Origin: Methylotenera sp.
Lineage (GTDB): Bacteria > Pseudomonadota > Gammaproteobacteria > Burkholderiales > Methylophilaceae
Reading direction: 5' to 3'
NCBI GenBank assembly: GCA_013140755.1
Contig: JABFSF010000044.1
Coordinates: 1 to 64,000 of the forward strand
Length of the DNA: 64,000 nt
Below are positions 18,768-29,895 of the stretch, one piece after another (the stretch's first letter is position 1; each line of letters begins with the position of its first letter). The notes beneath the pieces were generated by a model. It was not told the DNA's origin. It worked only from the letters and a program-made list of their open reading frames with translations, and searched no databases. A program made the position numbers and the translations under genes.

Positions 18768-20038
18768 AAATTCACATTCAACACGGCCGCGTGATTGACC
18801 CTAAAAATAATATTGATAGCCAACTCGATGTATTTATCGCTGCAGGCAAAATTGTGGCACTGGGAGAAGTGCCACCAGACTTTGTTGCTAACCAAACCAT
18901 TGATGCTGCTAATCAAATTGTCTGCCCAGGCTTGGTGGATTTATCTGCCAGACTGCGCGAGCCAGGTGAAGAATACAAAGCAAGATTAGTGAGCGAACTA
19001 CAAGCAGCTGTTGCAGGTGGCGTCACCAGCCTTGCCTGCCCGCCAGATACCGACCCCGTGTTGGATGAACCAGGGTTGGTAGAAATGCTCAAGCACCGCG
19101 CCAAGCAACAAGGGCTTGCCCATGTGTATCCACTTGGTGCTTTAACGCGCCAACTCGAAGGCAAAGCACTTTCTGAAATGAGCGAGCTGCACACGGCGGG
19201 TTGCGTTGGCTTCTCACAAGCCAATGTGGCAATTACCGACACACAAGTACTATGGCGCGCCATGGAATACGCCGCCACCTTTGGTTTTACTTTATTTTTA
19301 CATGCAGAAGAGCCGTTTTTAGCCAAAAACGGCGTGGCGCATGATGGTGAAGTTGCCACGCGCTTGGGCTTAAAAGGCATTCCCAGCGCGGCAGAGGCTC
19401 TCGCACTGGCAAGCATATTACGCATCGCCCAAGAGACGGGTGCCAAAATTCACATCGGATGCTTATCCACAGCAGAAGGTGTTGCCATGATACGCCAAGC
19501 AAAAGCGCAAGGGCTAAAAGTCACCTGTGACGTCAGTGCCAACCACTTACACCTTACCGAGCATGATATTGCTTATTTTGATGCCAATTGCCACCTCAAG
19601 CCACCTCTACGCACCCAGCGCGATAAAGATGCGCTCACAGTGGGCTTAAAAGATGGCACGATTGATGCCATCTGCTCAGACCACACTCCAGTGGATGATG
19701 ATGCCAAACTCGCACCCTTTGCAGAGGCGGAAATTGGTGCTACAGGTTTGGAATTATTGTTACCACTTACGCTCAAATGGGCAACACAAGAAAAAGTCAA
19801 TCTAGCACACGCCATGCATTTAATTACACAAGCTCCAGCGCATATATTAGGCGTGCCAGCGGGCGATTTAAGTATCAATAATGATGCGGATATGTGTATT
19901 TTTGACGCGAACGAATACTGGAAAATCTGTCCAAGTTCCCTCAAAAGTCAAGGCAAAAATACGCCCTTCACTGGCTTAGAGCTTGCAGGGCGCGTTAAGC
20001 TGACTTTGGTGCGCGGGCAGGTGGTTTATCAAGTTTAG
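18764..20038 (+). CDS. pyrC': Dihydroorotase-like protein, probably non-catalytic PyrC' subunit
   Basis: DHOase fold ([20 protein letters not shown]) but the metal motif DxHxHLREPG reads [10 protein letters not shown]. Confidence 0.85.
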   Translation: MKIHIQHGRVIDPKNNIDSQLDVFIAAGKIVALGEVPPDFVANQTIDAANQIVCPGLVDLSARLREPGEEYKARLVSELQAAVAGGVTSLACPPDTDPVLDEPGLVEMLKHRAKQQGLAHVYPLGALTRQLEGKALSEMSELHTAGCVGFSQANVAITDTQVLWRAMEYAATFGFTLFLHAEEPFLAKNGVAHDGEVATRLGLKGIPSAAEALALASILRIAQETGAKIHIGCLSTAEGVAMIRQAKAQGLKVTCDVSANHLHLTEHDIAYFDANCHLKPPLRTQRDKDALTVGLKDGTIDAICSDHTPVDDDAKLAPFAEAEIGATGLELLLPLTLKWATQEKVNLAHAMHLITQAPAHILGVPAGDLSINNDADMCIFDANEYWKICPSSLKSQGKNTPFTGLELAGRVKLTLVRGQVVYQV

Positions 20039-20102
20039 TTCGAGTCTGTGGATTAAGCTAGATGCCGCTAATGTAAGCGTTTAGCTATTTGTACGCTAAC
20101 AA

Positions 20103-23021
20103 CTAAAACATCATGCTCCAACTTGCCGCCAATGCGCCTTTTCGTTCAAGTTGGTAGCCATTGATATTACTTTTTATGGGTTGTAACCATTCAAAACTGA
20201 GTTTGTTTCCATCAAAACTTCCGCCATGCATTACTGCGGTAAGGCCCAGACCGACATCCAAAAAGTGCCCTCCATAGTTATTTGTGTAATCCATTGGGCC
20301 AATTTTAACTGGAATGTGACTGCTGTACTCACCATCAATTGCACCTTGCCATGTATAAACACCACGTATTGACGCTGAGAGATTATTAACAATTTTACGG
20401 CTAAACCAAGCAGTGGATTGCATTTCATCGCCTAAAGAGTAGCCCGTACTGTTTTTACTTTCAAGTCGTTTGACGCCGCTAAGTTGTACTCCAAAAGACC
20501 AGTTGTTCATCTCATTTGTATAAGTGATACTTGGTTTAAAGTCCCAAGTTCCACTGCCTAATTGCATGTCATAATGAATGAATCCTAGTTGTTGCTGCAT
20601 AACATCTCTCAGTTTGATGTTGGTATCGCCCGTTGGTACACTTAATCCTAAGGTTGCATGTAAGTGCTGATTAGAGTCTTCAATTAGTTTAAACATTGCA
20701 TACAAGCCAGTATCCCCAATTCCTCCAGTGGTATGTGGGTGATCTGCATGCATAATTGCAGAGCCGATAGGCCCCATACCATCTGGAGATAATGGTGCGC
20801 CATTGGGAGGTGACATCGTCATATTCATATCAATATACTGCGGCATTATCATCAGGTTCAACCACTCGGTTGGCGCATACATGATGTCTAACATATGCAT
20901 GTGCATATTCATATTTGTTGGTTTGACATAGCAATCATTACCGTTGCAACCATGGAGGAGAATAGCTTGATTATTGGCTACATTTGAACCATGTCTCATA
21001 TTGCCAGCCTGATGGCTATACATATAGCGATAACCAATCATAAAGTTGCCAGTATGGCTTAACATGTGATCGAACATAAGACCAGCTGGGGTGTAGCTAG
21101 TATGCTGATTGTGATTGCTAGCGTCATAGTGAGTATGCGAATCACTGTAGTTGTTGTCACTACCACCTGAAAAACTCCCAGTTGCACTCAAGTCAAACTT
21201 TAATGCCGCATTCAGTGTGGAGTAGTTAAAGTTAGCATAGGAGCTTTCACCGCCACCACCAAACTTTAAACCGCCTGCGTGCTTATAGTATTCGTAACCC
21301 ACTTCAAGACTTAGTACTTTAGAAAGTTGCTTGTTCACCGTAATGCCACCACTTAATGCGCCATAACCAGATAAGCGGTAATCGCTTGAATAATGCGTAG
21401 GAAGTTTTTTGCGATTAAGGGACGTAAATTTTGGTGTTACATTACCATTATCAATAATGGTTTGGTGAATGGGTGTTCCATCAGCGTATGAAAATGTACC
21501 AGAGCCAGGGGAGTCTTCAAAAAATACTTGCCCTGCTGGATTACTTGCATCGTAGAAAACTTGTCCGCGACCATTCGGATCCATTAGTGGAGAGGCATAG
21601 GCTTGATTGGTAACAATGTAGGGAGTGTAAAAATCAGCAGCATTTTGCGAGTAGTAACGAATTCTAGGTGTAATAGTCCAATTGTTTCCTAATGGCTGAG
21701 CCCATTCAGCTTCAAAAGTGTGTGCTTTAATGCCCCAGTCATCTTGAAAGTAACGGTAATTTAAATGCAATGCTGCATTTGTAGCTTTGATATGTTGAGC
21801 ATATCGCAAATTCAAAGTACCTTGATTGCGTACGTCTGGTCGTTGTTCTAGTAATGCACGAACATCTGCATCATAAGCGTACAAAGCCGTTGAGTCACCA
21901 CTAGCCGTGCCACAGCATATTTGAGTAGGGTTAACAAATGCAACTTCAACCACTTTATAAGGATTTGCCATATAGCCAGTACTGTGAGTATAACCAAGGC
22001 TTGCTTCAATTTGTGTGTTCTCGTCCATTACTTGGGCTACTCCAATATTAGTACCCCAATCCTCGCGGTTACCTTGTAGCACTTTTCCACCATTTTGGAT
22101 TTGTTTAACTTGGCTTGAGTTATTATTTTTGTTGTAAATATTGACACCGTTTAAGTCATATATGCCACTAATATAAGGTGTTGCATCGTGATCAAGTTTC
22201 GCTCTAGTTGTACTGGTTGTAAAACTCAACCCAGCACTTAAACTGGTTAGCTTTTGATTAAACTCCCAGTGTCCAGCCATGTTAGCAAATTGTGATTTAT
22301 AATCATTTTCTTCAGATAATCCAGATCCCAAATCAAGTGTAAATTCATCCCACTCTCGGCTTAATTTGACATCTAATTGTTTGCGCGTTTCAGGTGAGGC
22401 CCCAGATAGCGTGTGCACTAATCGCTTATCTGACTTACCAAGTACTTCACCGTATTGATTGATTAAAACGGGCTTTAATTGAGAGTCTAATTTTAATCCT
22501 CCCACAATGTATGGTGAAGCCCCAGAAACTCCGTCACGATTTCCAAAAAAACTCGATGGTGCCGTGGCAATGGGCGATGCGCCTGACCAAGTATCTTGGC
22601 TAAAGTTGATTTCACCTTTTACCTGATCAGTTATCATGATTTTTGCACTAAGATGCATATTATCTGATTGGATGGGATGGAATTTACTTTTTATTTTCTC
22701 GCTTCCAAGACCAGAGATACCTCGCTCTCCCTCTTGATAATGACCAAATTGCAGATTGACTTCATCATTGTCTGAAGCGTAAGCGGGAGATGTAGCTAAT
22801 CCAAGTAATACCCTCGCTGCCATTGTGAGTGTGTATAAAGATGTACTTTGCTTAGTGGCTTCTAACTGGTGTTTAGTGGGCGTTTTTTTAGAGATGTTAA
22901 GTACGCGCAACATTAACTGATTGAGCAGTTGACTACATTGCTTTGTAGCTGAGTGATGATGTTTTTTAGTAGCAACCACAACCACCCCCGTTGGTAGAAC
23001 TGCCACCTGAAGCCGCTTCAC
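20103..23021 (-). CDS. DUF3570-like outer membrane protein with a second Met/His-rich beta-barrel-like C-terminal half
   Basis: Signal region ...LLGLATSPAYAS then alternating beta-strand-like sequence. C-terminal half contains GYRYMYSHQAGNMRHGS...MNMHMHMLDIMY...MNMTMSPP. The true start is likely downstream of 23021. Confidence 0.65.
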   Translation of the reverse strand: MKRLQVAVLPTGVVVVATKKHHHSATKQCSQLLNQLMLRVLNISKKTPTKHQLEATKQSTSLYTLTMAARVLLGLATSPAYASDNDEVNLQFGHYQEGERGISGLGSEKIKSKFHPIQSDNMHLSAKIMITDQVKGEINFSQDTWSGASPIATAPSSFFGNRDGVSGASPYIVGGLKLDSQLKPVLINQYGEVLGKSDKRLVHTLSGASPETRKQLDVKLSREWDEFTLDLGSGLSEENDYKSQFANMAGHWEFNQKLTSLSAGLSFTTSTTRAKLDHDATPYISGIYDLNGVNIYNKNNNSSQVKQIQNGGKVLQGNREDWGTNIGVAQVMDENTQIEASLGYTHSTGYMANPYKVVEVAFVNPTQICCGTASGDSTALYAYDADVRALLEQRPDVRNQGTLNLRYAQHIKATNAALHLNYRYFQDDWGIKAHTFEAEWAQPLGNNWTITPRIRYYSQNAADFYTPYIVTNQAYASPLMDPNGRGQVFYDASNPAGQVFFEDSPGSGTFSYADGTPIHQTIIDNGNVTPKFTSLNRKKLPTHYSSDYRLSGYGALSGGITVNKQLSKVLSLEVGYEYYKHAGGLKFGGGGESSYANFNYSTLNAALKFDLSATGSFSGGSDNNYSDSHTHYDASNHNQHTSYTPAGLMFDHMLSHTGNFMIGYRYMYSHQAGNMRHGSNVANNQAILLHGCNGNDCYVKPTNMNMHMHMLDIMYAPTEWLNLMIMPQYIDMNMTMSPPNGAPLSPDGMGPIGSAIMHADHPHTTGGIGDTGLYAMFKLIEDSNQHLHATLGLSVPTGDTNIKLRDVMQQQLGFIHYDMQLGSGTWDFKPSITYTNEMNNWSFGVQLSGVKRLESKNSTGYSLGDEMQSTAWFSRKIVNNLSASIRGVYTWQGAIDGEYSSHIPVKIGPMDYTNNYGGHFLDVGLGLTAVMHGGSFDGNKLSFEWLQPIKSNINGYQLERKGALAASWSMMF

Positions 23022-23190
23022 GACTGTTATAGAGGTGAGTACGCAAGCTACTCTGCAAGGGATTAGGGTCTAGTGCCATATGTGGTTTGGCTAAGTTGCC
23101 GCGTTGCCATGGTTCAACGGTAGTGCAATTTGAGAGAGCGAGGCATATTGTTACCAATAGCATCATATTGATATGTTTGTAATTTTTCAT
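22966..23190 (-). CDS. DUF4266-like small lipoprotein
   Basis: Lipobox-like LALSNC, VEPWQRGNLAKPHMAL, C-terminal NGGGCGCY. Confidence 0.75.
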   Translation of the reverse strand: MKNYKHINMMLLVTICLALSNCTTVEPWQRGNLAKPHMALDPNPLQSSLRTHLYNSREAASGGSSTNGGGCGCY

Positions 23191-23503
23191 CTTAAACTTC
23201 TTTGCATCAGCACATTTTTTATGGCGAAATTATTGTGCAAGAACGTTGAATGCTAAGTGATAAATACTTTGTATGCAATGTGGCAAATTGTCGCACTGCT
23301 TTAAGTGATATGTGTGGAAGGGGGAATTTTTTTGTTGATGTTACTGCATCATTTTTTGCTAATGGGTTTGCAGAATGAATAGTTTCTTTGTTTTCATTGT
23401 TGAGCAAAAATCAGATAACCCTATGTTTTATAAAATAGGTTGATGACATATTGCCCACTCATTTTTTTCGTAAACCAATACGCTCGTAATTATGCGTGGA
23501 TAT

Positions 23504-23539
23504 GATTTAGTGAGGGGATTAAGTTTTCCTCACTAAATC
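23504..23539. terminator. Perfect 12-bp inverted repeat, likely terminator after dnaJ
   Basis: GATTTAGTGAGG-N12-CCTCACTAAATC. Confidence 0.65.
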
Positions 23540-23546
23540 AGTTTTC

Positions 23547-24671
23547 TTATCCAAAAAACTCTTTCGCTTTGTCCACCCAGCTTTTGTTTTTAGGGCTGTG
23601 TTTGCCAGCGTCTTTGAGCGTGCTTTCTTCAAATTCGCGCAACAATTTTTTCTGATGTTCGGTGAGTTTGACGGGCGTTTCCACTACCACATGCACCATT
23701 AAATCACCATATTCGTTAGAGCGCAGCGGTTTAATGCCTTTGCCACGTAATCTAAACACGCCACCTGTTTGGGTTTCAGCGGGGATTTTCATCTTGGCTG
23801 ATCCATCTAGTGTGGGAACTTCAATCTCGCCACCTAGGGCTGCGGTGCTAAAGCTGATGGGCATTTCGCAGTGCAAGTTGCCGCCATCGCGTTGAAAAAT
23901 CTCGTGTTGTTTTAAATGCACCACCACGTATAAATCACCTGTTGGGCCGCCATTCACACCAGCTTCGCCTTCCCCAGTTAGGCGAATTCTGTCGCCTTCA
24001 TCCACACCTGCGGGGATTTTTACTGATAACGTTTTATTTTGTTTAACGCGACCAGCACCATGGCAGCTGCCACATTTATCTTCATCTTTAATAATCTTTC
24101 CTGTGCCGTGGCACTTGGGACAAGTTTGCTGAACGGAGAAGAAACCTTGTTGCATACGCACTTGACCTTGACCACCGCAAGTCATGCAAGTGACAGGAGC
24201 TTTTCCTGACTTTGCACCCGTACCGCCGCAAGGTTCGCACTTGGCTTGAACAGGAATGCGGATTTTTGTTTCGGTGCCTTTAGCTGCGTCTTCGAGTGAG
24301 ATTTCCATGTTGTAGCGTAAGTCTGCTCCACGATACACATTGCTACGCTGACCACGTGCGCCACCGCCAAAAATATCACCAAAAATATCACCAAATGCAT
24401 CGCTAAAACCAGCACCACCAAAACCACCTGCGCCAGCACCTTGTTCTACACCAGCATGACCATATTGATCATAGGCAGCACGTTTTTGACTGTCGCTCAA
24501 TATTTCATAGGCTTCTTTAGCTTCTTTGAAATGATCCTCTGCTTTAGGATTGTCTGGATTGCGATCAGGATGATGCTTCATCGCTAGTTTTCGATAAGAC
24601 TTTTTAATGTCTTCTTCTGAAGCATCTTTATTCAAGCCTAATACTTCGTAGTAATCTTTTTTTGTAGCCAT
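23547..24671 (-). CDS. dnaJ: Chaperone DnaJ
   Basis: J-domain with HPDRN, Gly/Phe-rich linker, four CxxCxGxG zinc motifs. Confidence 0.98.
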   Translation of the reverse strand: MATKKDYYEVLGLNKDASEEDIKKSYRKLAMKHHPDRNPDNPKAEDHFKEAKEAYEILSDSQKRAAYDQYGHAGVEQGAGAGGFGGAGFSDAFGDIFGDIFGGGARGQRSNVYRGADLRYNMEISLEDAAKGTETKIRIPVQAKCEPCGGTGAKSGKAPVTCMTCGGQGQVRMQQGFFSVQQTCPKCHGTGKIIKDEDKCGSCHGAGRVKQNKTLSVKIPAGVDEGDRIRLTGEGEAGVNGGPTGDLYVVVHLKQHEIFQRDGGNLHCEMPISFSTAALGGEIEVPTLDGSAKMKIPAETQTGGVFRLRGKGIKPLRSNEYGDLMVHVVVETPVKLTEHQKKLLREFEESTLKDAGKHSPKNKSWVDKAKEFFG

Positions 24672-24712
24672 ATCAAATTTTCTTTAATATTTAAGTGTTA
24701 GAGAACGTTCGT

Positions 24713-25894
24713 TTAAGGTGCAACATAACGTAGCGGTTTGTTCCAATTAATTGTTTCATCAGCATTTTTCCATGAGAACCAGTCTTTGCATAGCTCCTTT
24801 TCACACGGCTGACCTGTGATGAAATCCAAGTTAGTCGTGCCAATGAGAGATGTTGTTAAGGCTTCATCAAGAGTGGCAGAGTTGTTACGTTTGCCTACCC
24901 GTACTACGACAATGGTGTCTTTGTCAGTAAAAAACTCAGGTGTGACGTTATTAAGAAGCAGACGACTTCGTTCAGAATAATTGGCATTAACGCCTCTTAC
25001 TAAAGCAAGCGAGGGGCTGATCATACGCTCCAACCTTACGACCAGTGCAATTGTTTTACCCTCCCAGATAAAGGGATTTTTATCCAGATTACCTGAAGTG
25101 ACCCAACTTTCTACTTCGTTAGTACGGCTGAAATCAATAAACCTTTTACGAATTTCAGCTAATTTTTCTTGATGCGCTTTTTGTTGTGTAGCAATTTTCA
25201 ATTTTAAGGCAGCAATGTTGCTGTATTCCGAGTAAGCATCCTCACCACTTTTTAGTGGAGAAAACTTTACACCAGCAAAGGGTTCAGGTAGATAGCCAGC
25301 CTTATTCAGTGCTAGGGGTGGACGATAGGCCTTGATAAGGAAAGACGAGTTATTTACTTTTGGACAGCTTGTGCGATAGTGCTCACCCGCGTTTCGGAGT
25401 AAAAAATTAACGCTTTCTTCGTCTTCATCTTTAATTTTTTGGTCTATTGCCACCGCAATTTGCTCTACAGCACATAAATCCATTGGCAGGGCATTCTCGC
25501 TCGTGCTGACAAATACTATTTTGGCATTTGGTAATTGTCCCATTTCTACTAGATAGATACTGCGCGAACTCTCACCTTCAACGTTTCCTTCGACGGGTTG
25601 GTCGCCAATAAAAATGCCATTCTTGAAGCGACCCTCCCACGTATAGGCTAACTTATCTTCAGTATAATGGTAAAGCCATTCAGCGCGACCTTTACCTTCG
25701 GCTCGACCTGCTTTGCAATCACCTTGGTAACGAAGTCGATAGTCTGCTTTGTTTAGCGTATTTGACGCCCACACCTGACATTTTGATTGATTATCAGTCA
25801 CATACCCTGCGGCTAATACATGACTAGACAGCACTGTACCGATGAGCAATATTGCACACTGTAGCGATGTTAAGAAATCGTATTTTTTTAACAT
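24713..25894 (-). CDS. Secreted hypothetical protein with a MORN-like segment
   Basis: Signal peptide; CKAGRAEGKGRAEWLYHYTEDKLAYTWEGRFKNGIFIG. Lies between dnaK and dnaJ. Confidence 0.6.
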   Translation of the reverse strand: MLKKYDFLTSLQCAILLIGTVLSSHVLAAGYVTDNQSKCQVWASNTLNKADYRLRYQGDCKAGRAEGKGRAEWLYHYTEDKLAYTWEGRFKNGIFIGDQPVEGNVEGESSRSIYLVEMGQLPNAKIVFVSTSENALPMDLCAVEQIAVAIDQKIKDEDEESVNFLLRNAGEHYRTSCPKVNNSSFLIKAYRPPLALNKAGYLPEPFAGVKFSPLKSGEDAYSEYSNIAALKLKIATQQKAHQEKLAEIRKRFIDFSRTNEVESWVTSGNLDKNPFIWEGKTIALVVRLERMISPSLALVRGVNANYSERSRLLLNNVTPEFFTDKDTIVVVRVGKRNNSATLDEALTTSLIGTTNLDFITGQPCEKELCKDWFSWKNADETINWNKPLRYVAP

Positions 25895-25993
25895 ATGTCT
25901 AAAGTCCTTGTAGTTAAGTCAGTGTTGTATATAGAAAAGTCGTTAGCTCCATTGAGAAGCTAACGACTACCTACTAACGACAAGCGTCTGTCT

Positions 25994-27919
25994 TTAGTCT
26001 TTCTTCACTTCTTCAAACTCAGCATCCACTACGTCACCATCCACCGTTTTTTCACCTTCTGGGTTAGGTTGCGCACTTTGTGTGTTGGCTTGCGCTTGTT
26101 GCTCAGCGTACACTTTTTCACCTAGTTTTTGTGATGCGGTTGTGAGCGCTTCAGTTTTGGCTTCAATCGCGGCTTTGTCGTCAGATTTTAAGGCTTCTTC
26201 CACGTCTTTAATCGCAGCTTCAATCGCTTCTTTTTCAGCGGCGTCTAGTTTATCACCGTGTTCAGTGAGTGATTTTTTCACTGAGTGCACCATGCCATCT
26301 GCAGTGTTGCGCGCATCTACAAGTTCGCGCAATTTGCGGTCTTCATCGGCATACTTGATGGCATCTTCTTCCATTTTCTTGATTTCTTCTTCACTCAAGC
26401 CAGAGTTTGCCTTGATAGTGATTTTATTTTCCTTGCCTGTGGCTTTGTCTTTTGCAGAAACATGCAAAATACCGTTGGCATCAATATCAAACGTCACTTC
26501 AATTTGTGGCATACCACGTGGCGCAGGTGGAATATCGCTCAAGTTAAATTGACCAAGTGATTTATTGGCAGAAGCCATTTCACGCTCACCTTGCAATACT
26601 TGAATGGTCACCGCATTTTGGTTGTCGTCAGCGGTTGAGAACACTTGAGATGCCTTGGTAGGAATCGTGGTGTTTTTCTTGATGAGTTTCGTCATCACGC
26701 CGCCAAGCGTTTCAATACCGAGTGATAATGGTGTCACATCCAAGAGCAATACGTCTTTTACATCACCTTGCAACACGCCACCTTGAATCGCCGCACCGAC
26801 TGCAACAGCTTCGTCAGGGTTTACGTCTTTACGTGGCTCTTTACCAAAAATCTCTTTTACTTTTTCTTGCACTTTAGGCATGCGGCTTTGACCGCCCACC
26901 AAAATCACGTCAGAAATATCTTCAATTTTTACGCCAGCATCTTTAATCGCCGTGCGGCATGGTGCCATAGTGCGTTCAATTAAATCTTCAACCAAGCTTT
27001 CTAATTTTGCACGGGTGATTTTAACCACCAAGTGTTTAGGGCCTGTGGCATCGGCGGTAATGTAAGGCAAGTTCACTTCGGTTTGCTGCGCGCCTGAAAG
27101 CTCGATTTTTGCTTTTTCAGCAGCTTCTTTTAAGCGTTGTTTGGCTAATAAGTCGTTGCGTAAATCCATGCCGCCGTTGTCTTTTTTGAACTCATCCGCC
27201 AAGAAGTCGATTAAGCGGTTATCAAAGTCTTCACCACCTAAGAAGGTGTCACCATTGGTGGATAACACTTCAAATTGGTGTTCGCCGTCGATGCTAGAGA
27301 TTTCAATGATAGAAACGTCAAATGTACCGCCGCCTAAGTCATACACCGCAATTTTACGGTCGCCTTCTTGTTTATCTAAACCAAATGCCAATGCCGCAGC
27401 AGTAGGCTCGTTGATAATACGTTTAACTTCTAAGCCAGCAATACGACCAGCGTCTTTAGTGGCTTGGCGTTGGCTATCGTTAAAATATGCTGGTACGGTA
27501 ATCACAGCTTCAGTCACTTCTTCGCCTAAGTAATCTTCAGCCGTTTTCTTCATTTTGCGTAATACTTCAGCTGAAATTTGTGGGGGTGCCATTTTTTGGC
27601 CGCGCACTTCAACCCAAGCGTCACCGTTATCGGCTTTGGCAATGGTGTAAGGCATTAAGCCGATGTCTTTTTGCACTTCTTTTTCTTCAAAACGGCGACC
27701 AATCAAACGTTTTACTGCGTAAAGTGTGTTTTTAGGGTTAGTCACCGCTTGGCGTTTAGCGGGTGCGCCCGCTAAAATTTCGCCATCTTCTTGATAAGCG
27801 ATAATAGATGGTGTGGTGCGTGCGCCTTCAGCATTTTCAATCACGCGTGGTTTGCCGCCTTCCATCACAGCCACACAAGAGTTTGTTGTACCTAAGTCAA
27901 TACCAATAATTTTGCCCAT
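25994..27919 (-). CDS. dnaK: Chaperone DnaK
   Basis: [21 protein letters not shown] start, full-length Hsp70. Start corrected to the internal Met. Confidence 0.99.
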   Translation of the reverse strand: MGKIIGIDLGTTNSCVAVMEGGKPRVIENAEGARTTPSIIAYQEDGEILAGAPAKRQAVTNPKNTLYAVKRLIGRRFEEKEVQKDIGLMPYTIAKADNGDAWVEVRGQKMAPPQISAEVLRKMKKTAEDYLGEEVTEAVITVPAYFNDSQRQATKDAGRIAGLEVKRIINEPTAAALAFGLDKQEGDRKIAVYDLGGGTFDVSIIEISSIDGEHQFEVLSTNGDTFLGGEDFDNRLIDFLADEFKKDNGGMDLRNDLLAKQRLKEAAEKAKIELSGAQQTEVNLPYITADATGPKHLVVKITRAKLESLVEDLIERTMAPCRTAIKDAGVKIEDISDVILVGGQSRMPKVQEKVKEIFGKEPRKDVNPDEAVAVGAAIQGGVLQGDVKDVLLLDVTPLSLGIETLGGVMTKLIKKNTTIPTKASQVFSTADDNQNAVTIQVLQGEREMASANKSLGQFNLSDIPPAPRGMPQIEVTFDIDANGILHVSAKDKATGKENKITIKANSGLSEEEIKKMEEDAIKYADEDRKLRELVDARNTADGMVHSVKKSLTEHGDKLDAAEKEAIEAAIKDVEEALKSDDKAAIEAKTEALTTASQKLGEKVYAEQQAQANTQSAQPNPEGEKTVDGDVVDAEFEEVKKD

Positions 27920-28111
27920 GTTTTGTTTCCTTAATTGATGATTTACTAATGTTTCTATAACCACATAATGTGGTTGATTTTTTATATTTCAAGAGCTTTA
28001 TTTTTTAGATGATTTTTTTAGCCACAAAGAACACAGAGTTCACAGAGAAAAACCAAGTTCATCAATGTGATGATTTGGCTTTTGCATTTCTCGGTGGATT
28101 CTGTGGTTTAT

Positions 28112-28624
28112 TTACTTTGCTACCATCACCAATGCGGGGCGTAACACACGATCATTCAAGGTGTAGCCTTTTTGCAATACGTTAAATACCGTATTCGGCT
28201 CACCGCTATTTTCTAGCATTGAAATGGCTTGGTGTTTATTGGGGTCAAATTTTTCGCCCACAGGATTGATTTCTGCAATGTTGAATTTATCAAACACGCT
28301 GGCAAGTTGCTTTGCAGTTAAATCAACGCCATCTTTGTAGCTTTGTACATCGGCCGCTTCAATTAACAATGCGGCGTCTAAGCTATCTTTCACGGCAAGT
28401 AATTCGTTTGAAAATTTTTCTAACGCAAATTTACGCGCTTTATCAATATCATCCATCGCGCGGCGGCGGATATTTTCGCCTTCCGCTTTAATGTAAAGCA
28501 CACTCGCTTTGGCTTCTTCCAATGCCGCCTCAAGCTCGGTAATACGTGCTTCGGCGGTGTTTTCTGGGGCCGCTTCTGTCTGAGTTGGCTTGTTTACGGC
28601 TTCTTGCTGATTTTCTTCTTGCAT
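28112..28624 (-). CDS. grpE: Nucleotide exchange factor GrpE
   Basis: Coiled-coil N-terminus; [17 protein letters not shown]...[22 protein letters not shown]. Confidence 0.96.
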   Translation of the reverse strand: MQEENQQEAVNKPTQTEAAPENTAEARITELEAALEEAKASVLYIKAEGENIRRRAMDDIDKARKFALEKFSNELLAVKDSLDAALLIEAADVQSYKDGVDLTAKQLASVFDKFNIAEINPVGEKFDPNKHQAISMLENSGEPNTVFNVLQKGYTLNDRVLRPALVMVAK

Positions 28625-28668
28625 TTTATTTCCTTGTTCAAATGCGTTTTAATGAAAAGTTTTAGCTA

Positions 28669-28696
28669 ATATGGGTGATTTTTGGTGAATTTCAAG
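28669..28696 (-). promoter_or_regulatory. Sigma32-type heat shock promoter of grpE
   Basis: Minus strand CTTGAAA-N13-ACCCATAT, close to CTTGAAA-N12/14-CCCCATNT, about 45-70 nt upstream of the grpE ATG. Confidence 0.65.
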
Positions 28697-28864
28697 AGGA
28701 TGTAAGTAAAAAAATATGAAATTTTTTAAGTGAAAATTGCTTGGTTTTGACGTATAAATAATTCACTTTAGTGGGTATATTTTACGAACCCTGAGGGTGG
28801 GGCGATGTGCTTATGCTTTAGGGTGAAAATGGAATTTTTAATTGAAAGTTGATTTCATCAGATG

Positions 28865-28900
28865 TAGGGTGTGCAAATGACCTGTTATTTGCACACCCTA
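28865..28900. terminator. 14-bp perfect inverted repeat downstream of waaC
   Basis: TAGGGTGTGCAAAT-GACCTGTT-ATTTGCACACCCTA. Confidence 0.65.
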
Positions 28901-28906
28901 TGATTT

Positions 28907-29860
28907 TTAACCCCCCAAAAGTGTACGCATCACTTCCTCCACACTCGGCACTTGCCTTATTCCACCTAAGTTCATCGCATGTTGGTGTGTGCCTGCCATC
29001 ACACCTGTTAACGCTGGGTTGGTGTCGGTGTAAATGGCGACTGTTGGCACGTTAAGCGCGGCGGCGAGGTGCGATAAACCTGTGTCCACGCCCACGGCAG
29101 CTTGAGCTTGGCTAATCACACTGGCGAGTTGTGCGATACTGCATTTGGGTAGCACGGAGGTGTTGCTGAGAGCCGTTTGAACCATGTTAGCACGGTTTTT
29201 TTCTTCGGCACTTGCCCACGGTAACACGAGTTGCAAGCCTTGTTCGGCAAGTGCTTCTCCGAGCATAATCCAATGTTCAGTTGGCCATAATTTGCTGTCT
29301 TTGCTGGTGCCGTGTAGGCCAATGATATAGGGCGTTGGCAGATTTAAGCTGAGTTTTTCTGCGCTTAAGCCGTAATCAGGTGCGTCATTCGGGGCGGTGT
29401 AGCCCAGGCTTAACGCGGTGAGTGTGCGGTTGCGCACTACGGCGTGTTGTTGGTATGAGCAAGTGTGCTTAACATCATAAAAATAGCTGGCGAATGGCTC
29501 GCGAATAGAGTTTTTATCGTAACCATGTTTAACGCCATGCGCGAGCTTGGTAATGAGTGCGCTTTTAAGCAAGCCTTGCGTATCTATTACTATATCGTAT
29601 TGATTTTGTTTGATTTGTTGTTTAAATTGGCTGATTTCTTGCCAAGTTTTTTGTTTAAAAATTTGCTTGCGCCAACGTCGCGTGGCTACAGTCAATACTT
29701 GGTTTACGCCTGAGTTTAGGCGTGGAATGTCCGCAAAGCTTTCTTCCACCACCCAATCAATTTGTGCATCGGCAAAATGGCTGTGAATGTCATGAATGAC
29801 AGGGCAATTGTGAATGACATCGCCTAAAGACGAGGTTTTGATGAGCAGAATGCGTTTCAT
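28907..29860 (-). CDS. waaC: Lipopolysaccharide heptosyltransferase I
   Basis: MKRILLIKTSSLGDVIHNCPVIHDI; GLHGTSKDSKLWPTEHW; GVDTGLSHLAAAL. Confidence 0.93.
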   Translation of the reverse strand: MKRILLIKTSSLGDVIHNCPVIHDIHSHFADAQIDWVVEESFADIPRLNSGVNQVLTVATRRWRKQIFKQKTWQEISQFKQQIKQNQYDIVIDTQGLLKSALITKLAHGVKHGYDKNSIREPFASYFYDVKHTCSYQQHAVVRNRTLTALSLGYTAPNDAPDYGLSAEKLSLNLPTPYIIGLHGTSKDSKLWPTEHWIMLGEALAEQGLQLVLPWASAEEKNRANMVQTALSNTSVLPKCSIAQLASVISQAQAAVGVDTGLSHLAAALNVPTVAIYTDTNPALTGVMAGTHQHAMNLGGIRQVPSVEEVMRTLLGG

Positions 29861-29895
29861 GTGCGTATTTTCGCATACAATTTAGGCTTTCAGGT

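Noticed and set aside
18913-19944. Minus-strand ORFs within pyrC' (18913..19446, 19573..19944)
   Set aside because: Antisense to a confidently identified gene, no motifs.
23219-23407. ORF 23219..23407 upstream of the DUF4266-like gene
   Set aside because: Low-complexity intergenic reading frame without a recognisable domain.
26082-27533. Plus-strand ORFs antisense to dnaK (26082..26552, 27141..27533 and others)
   Set aside because: Typical antisense ORFs created by strong codon bias in dnaK.
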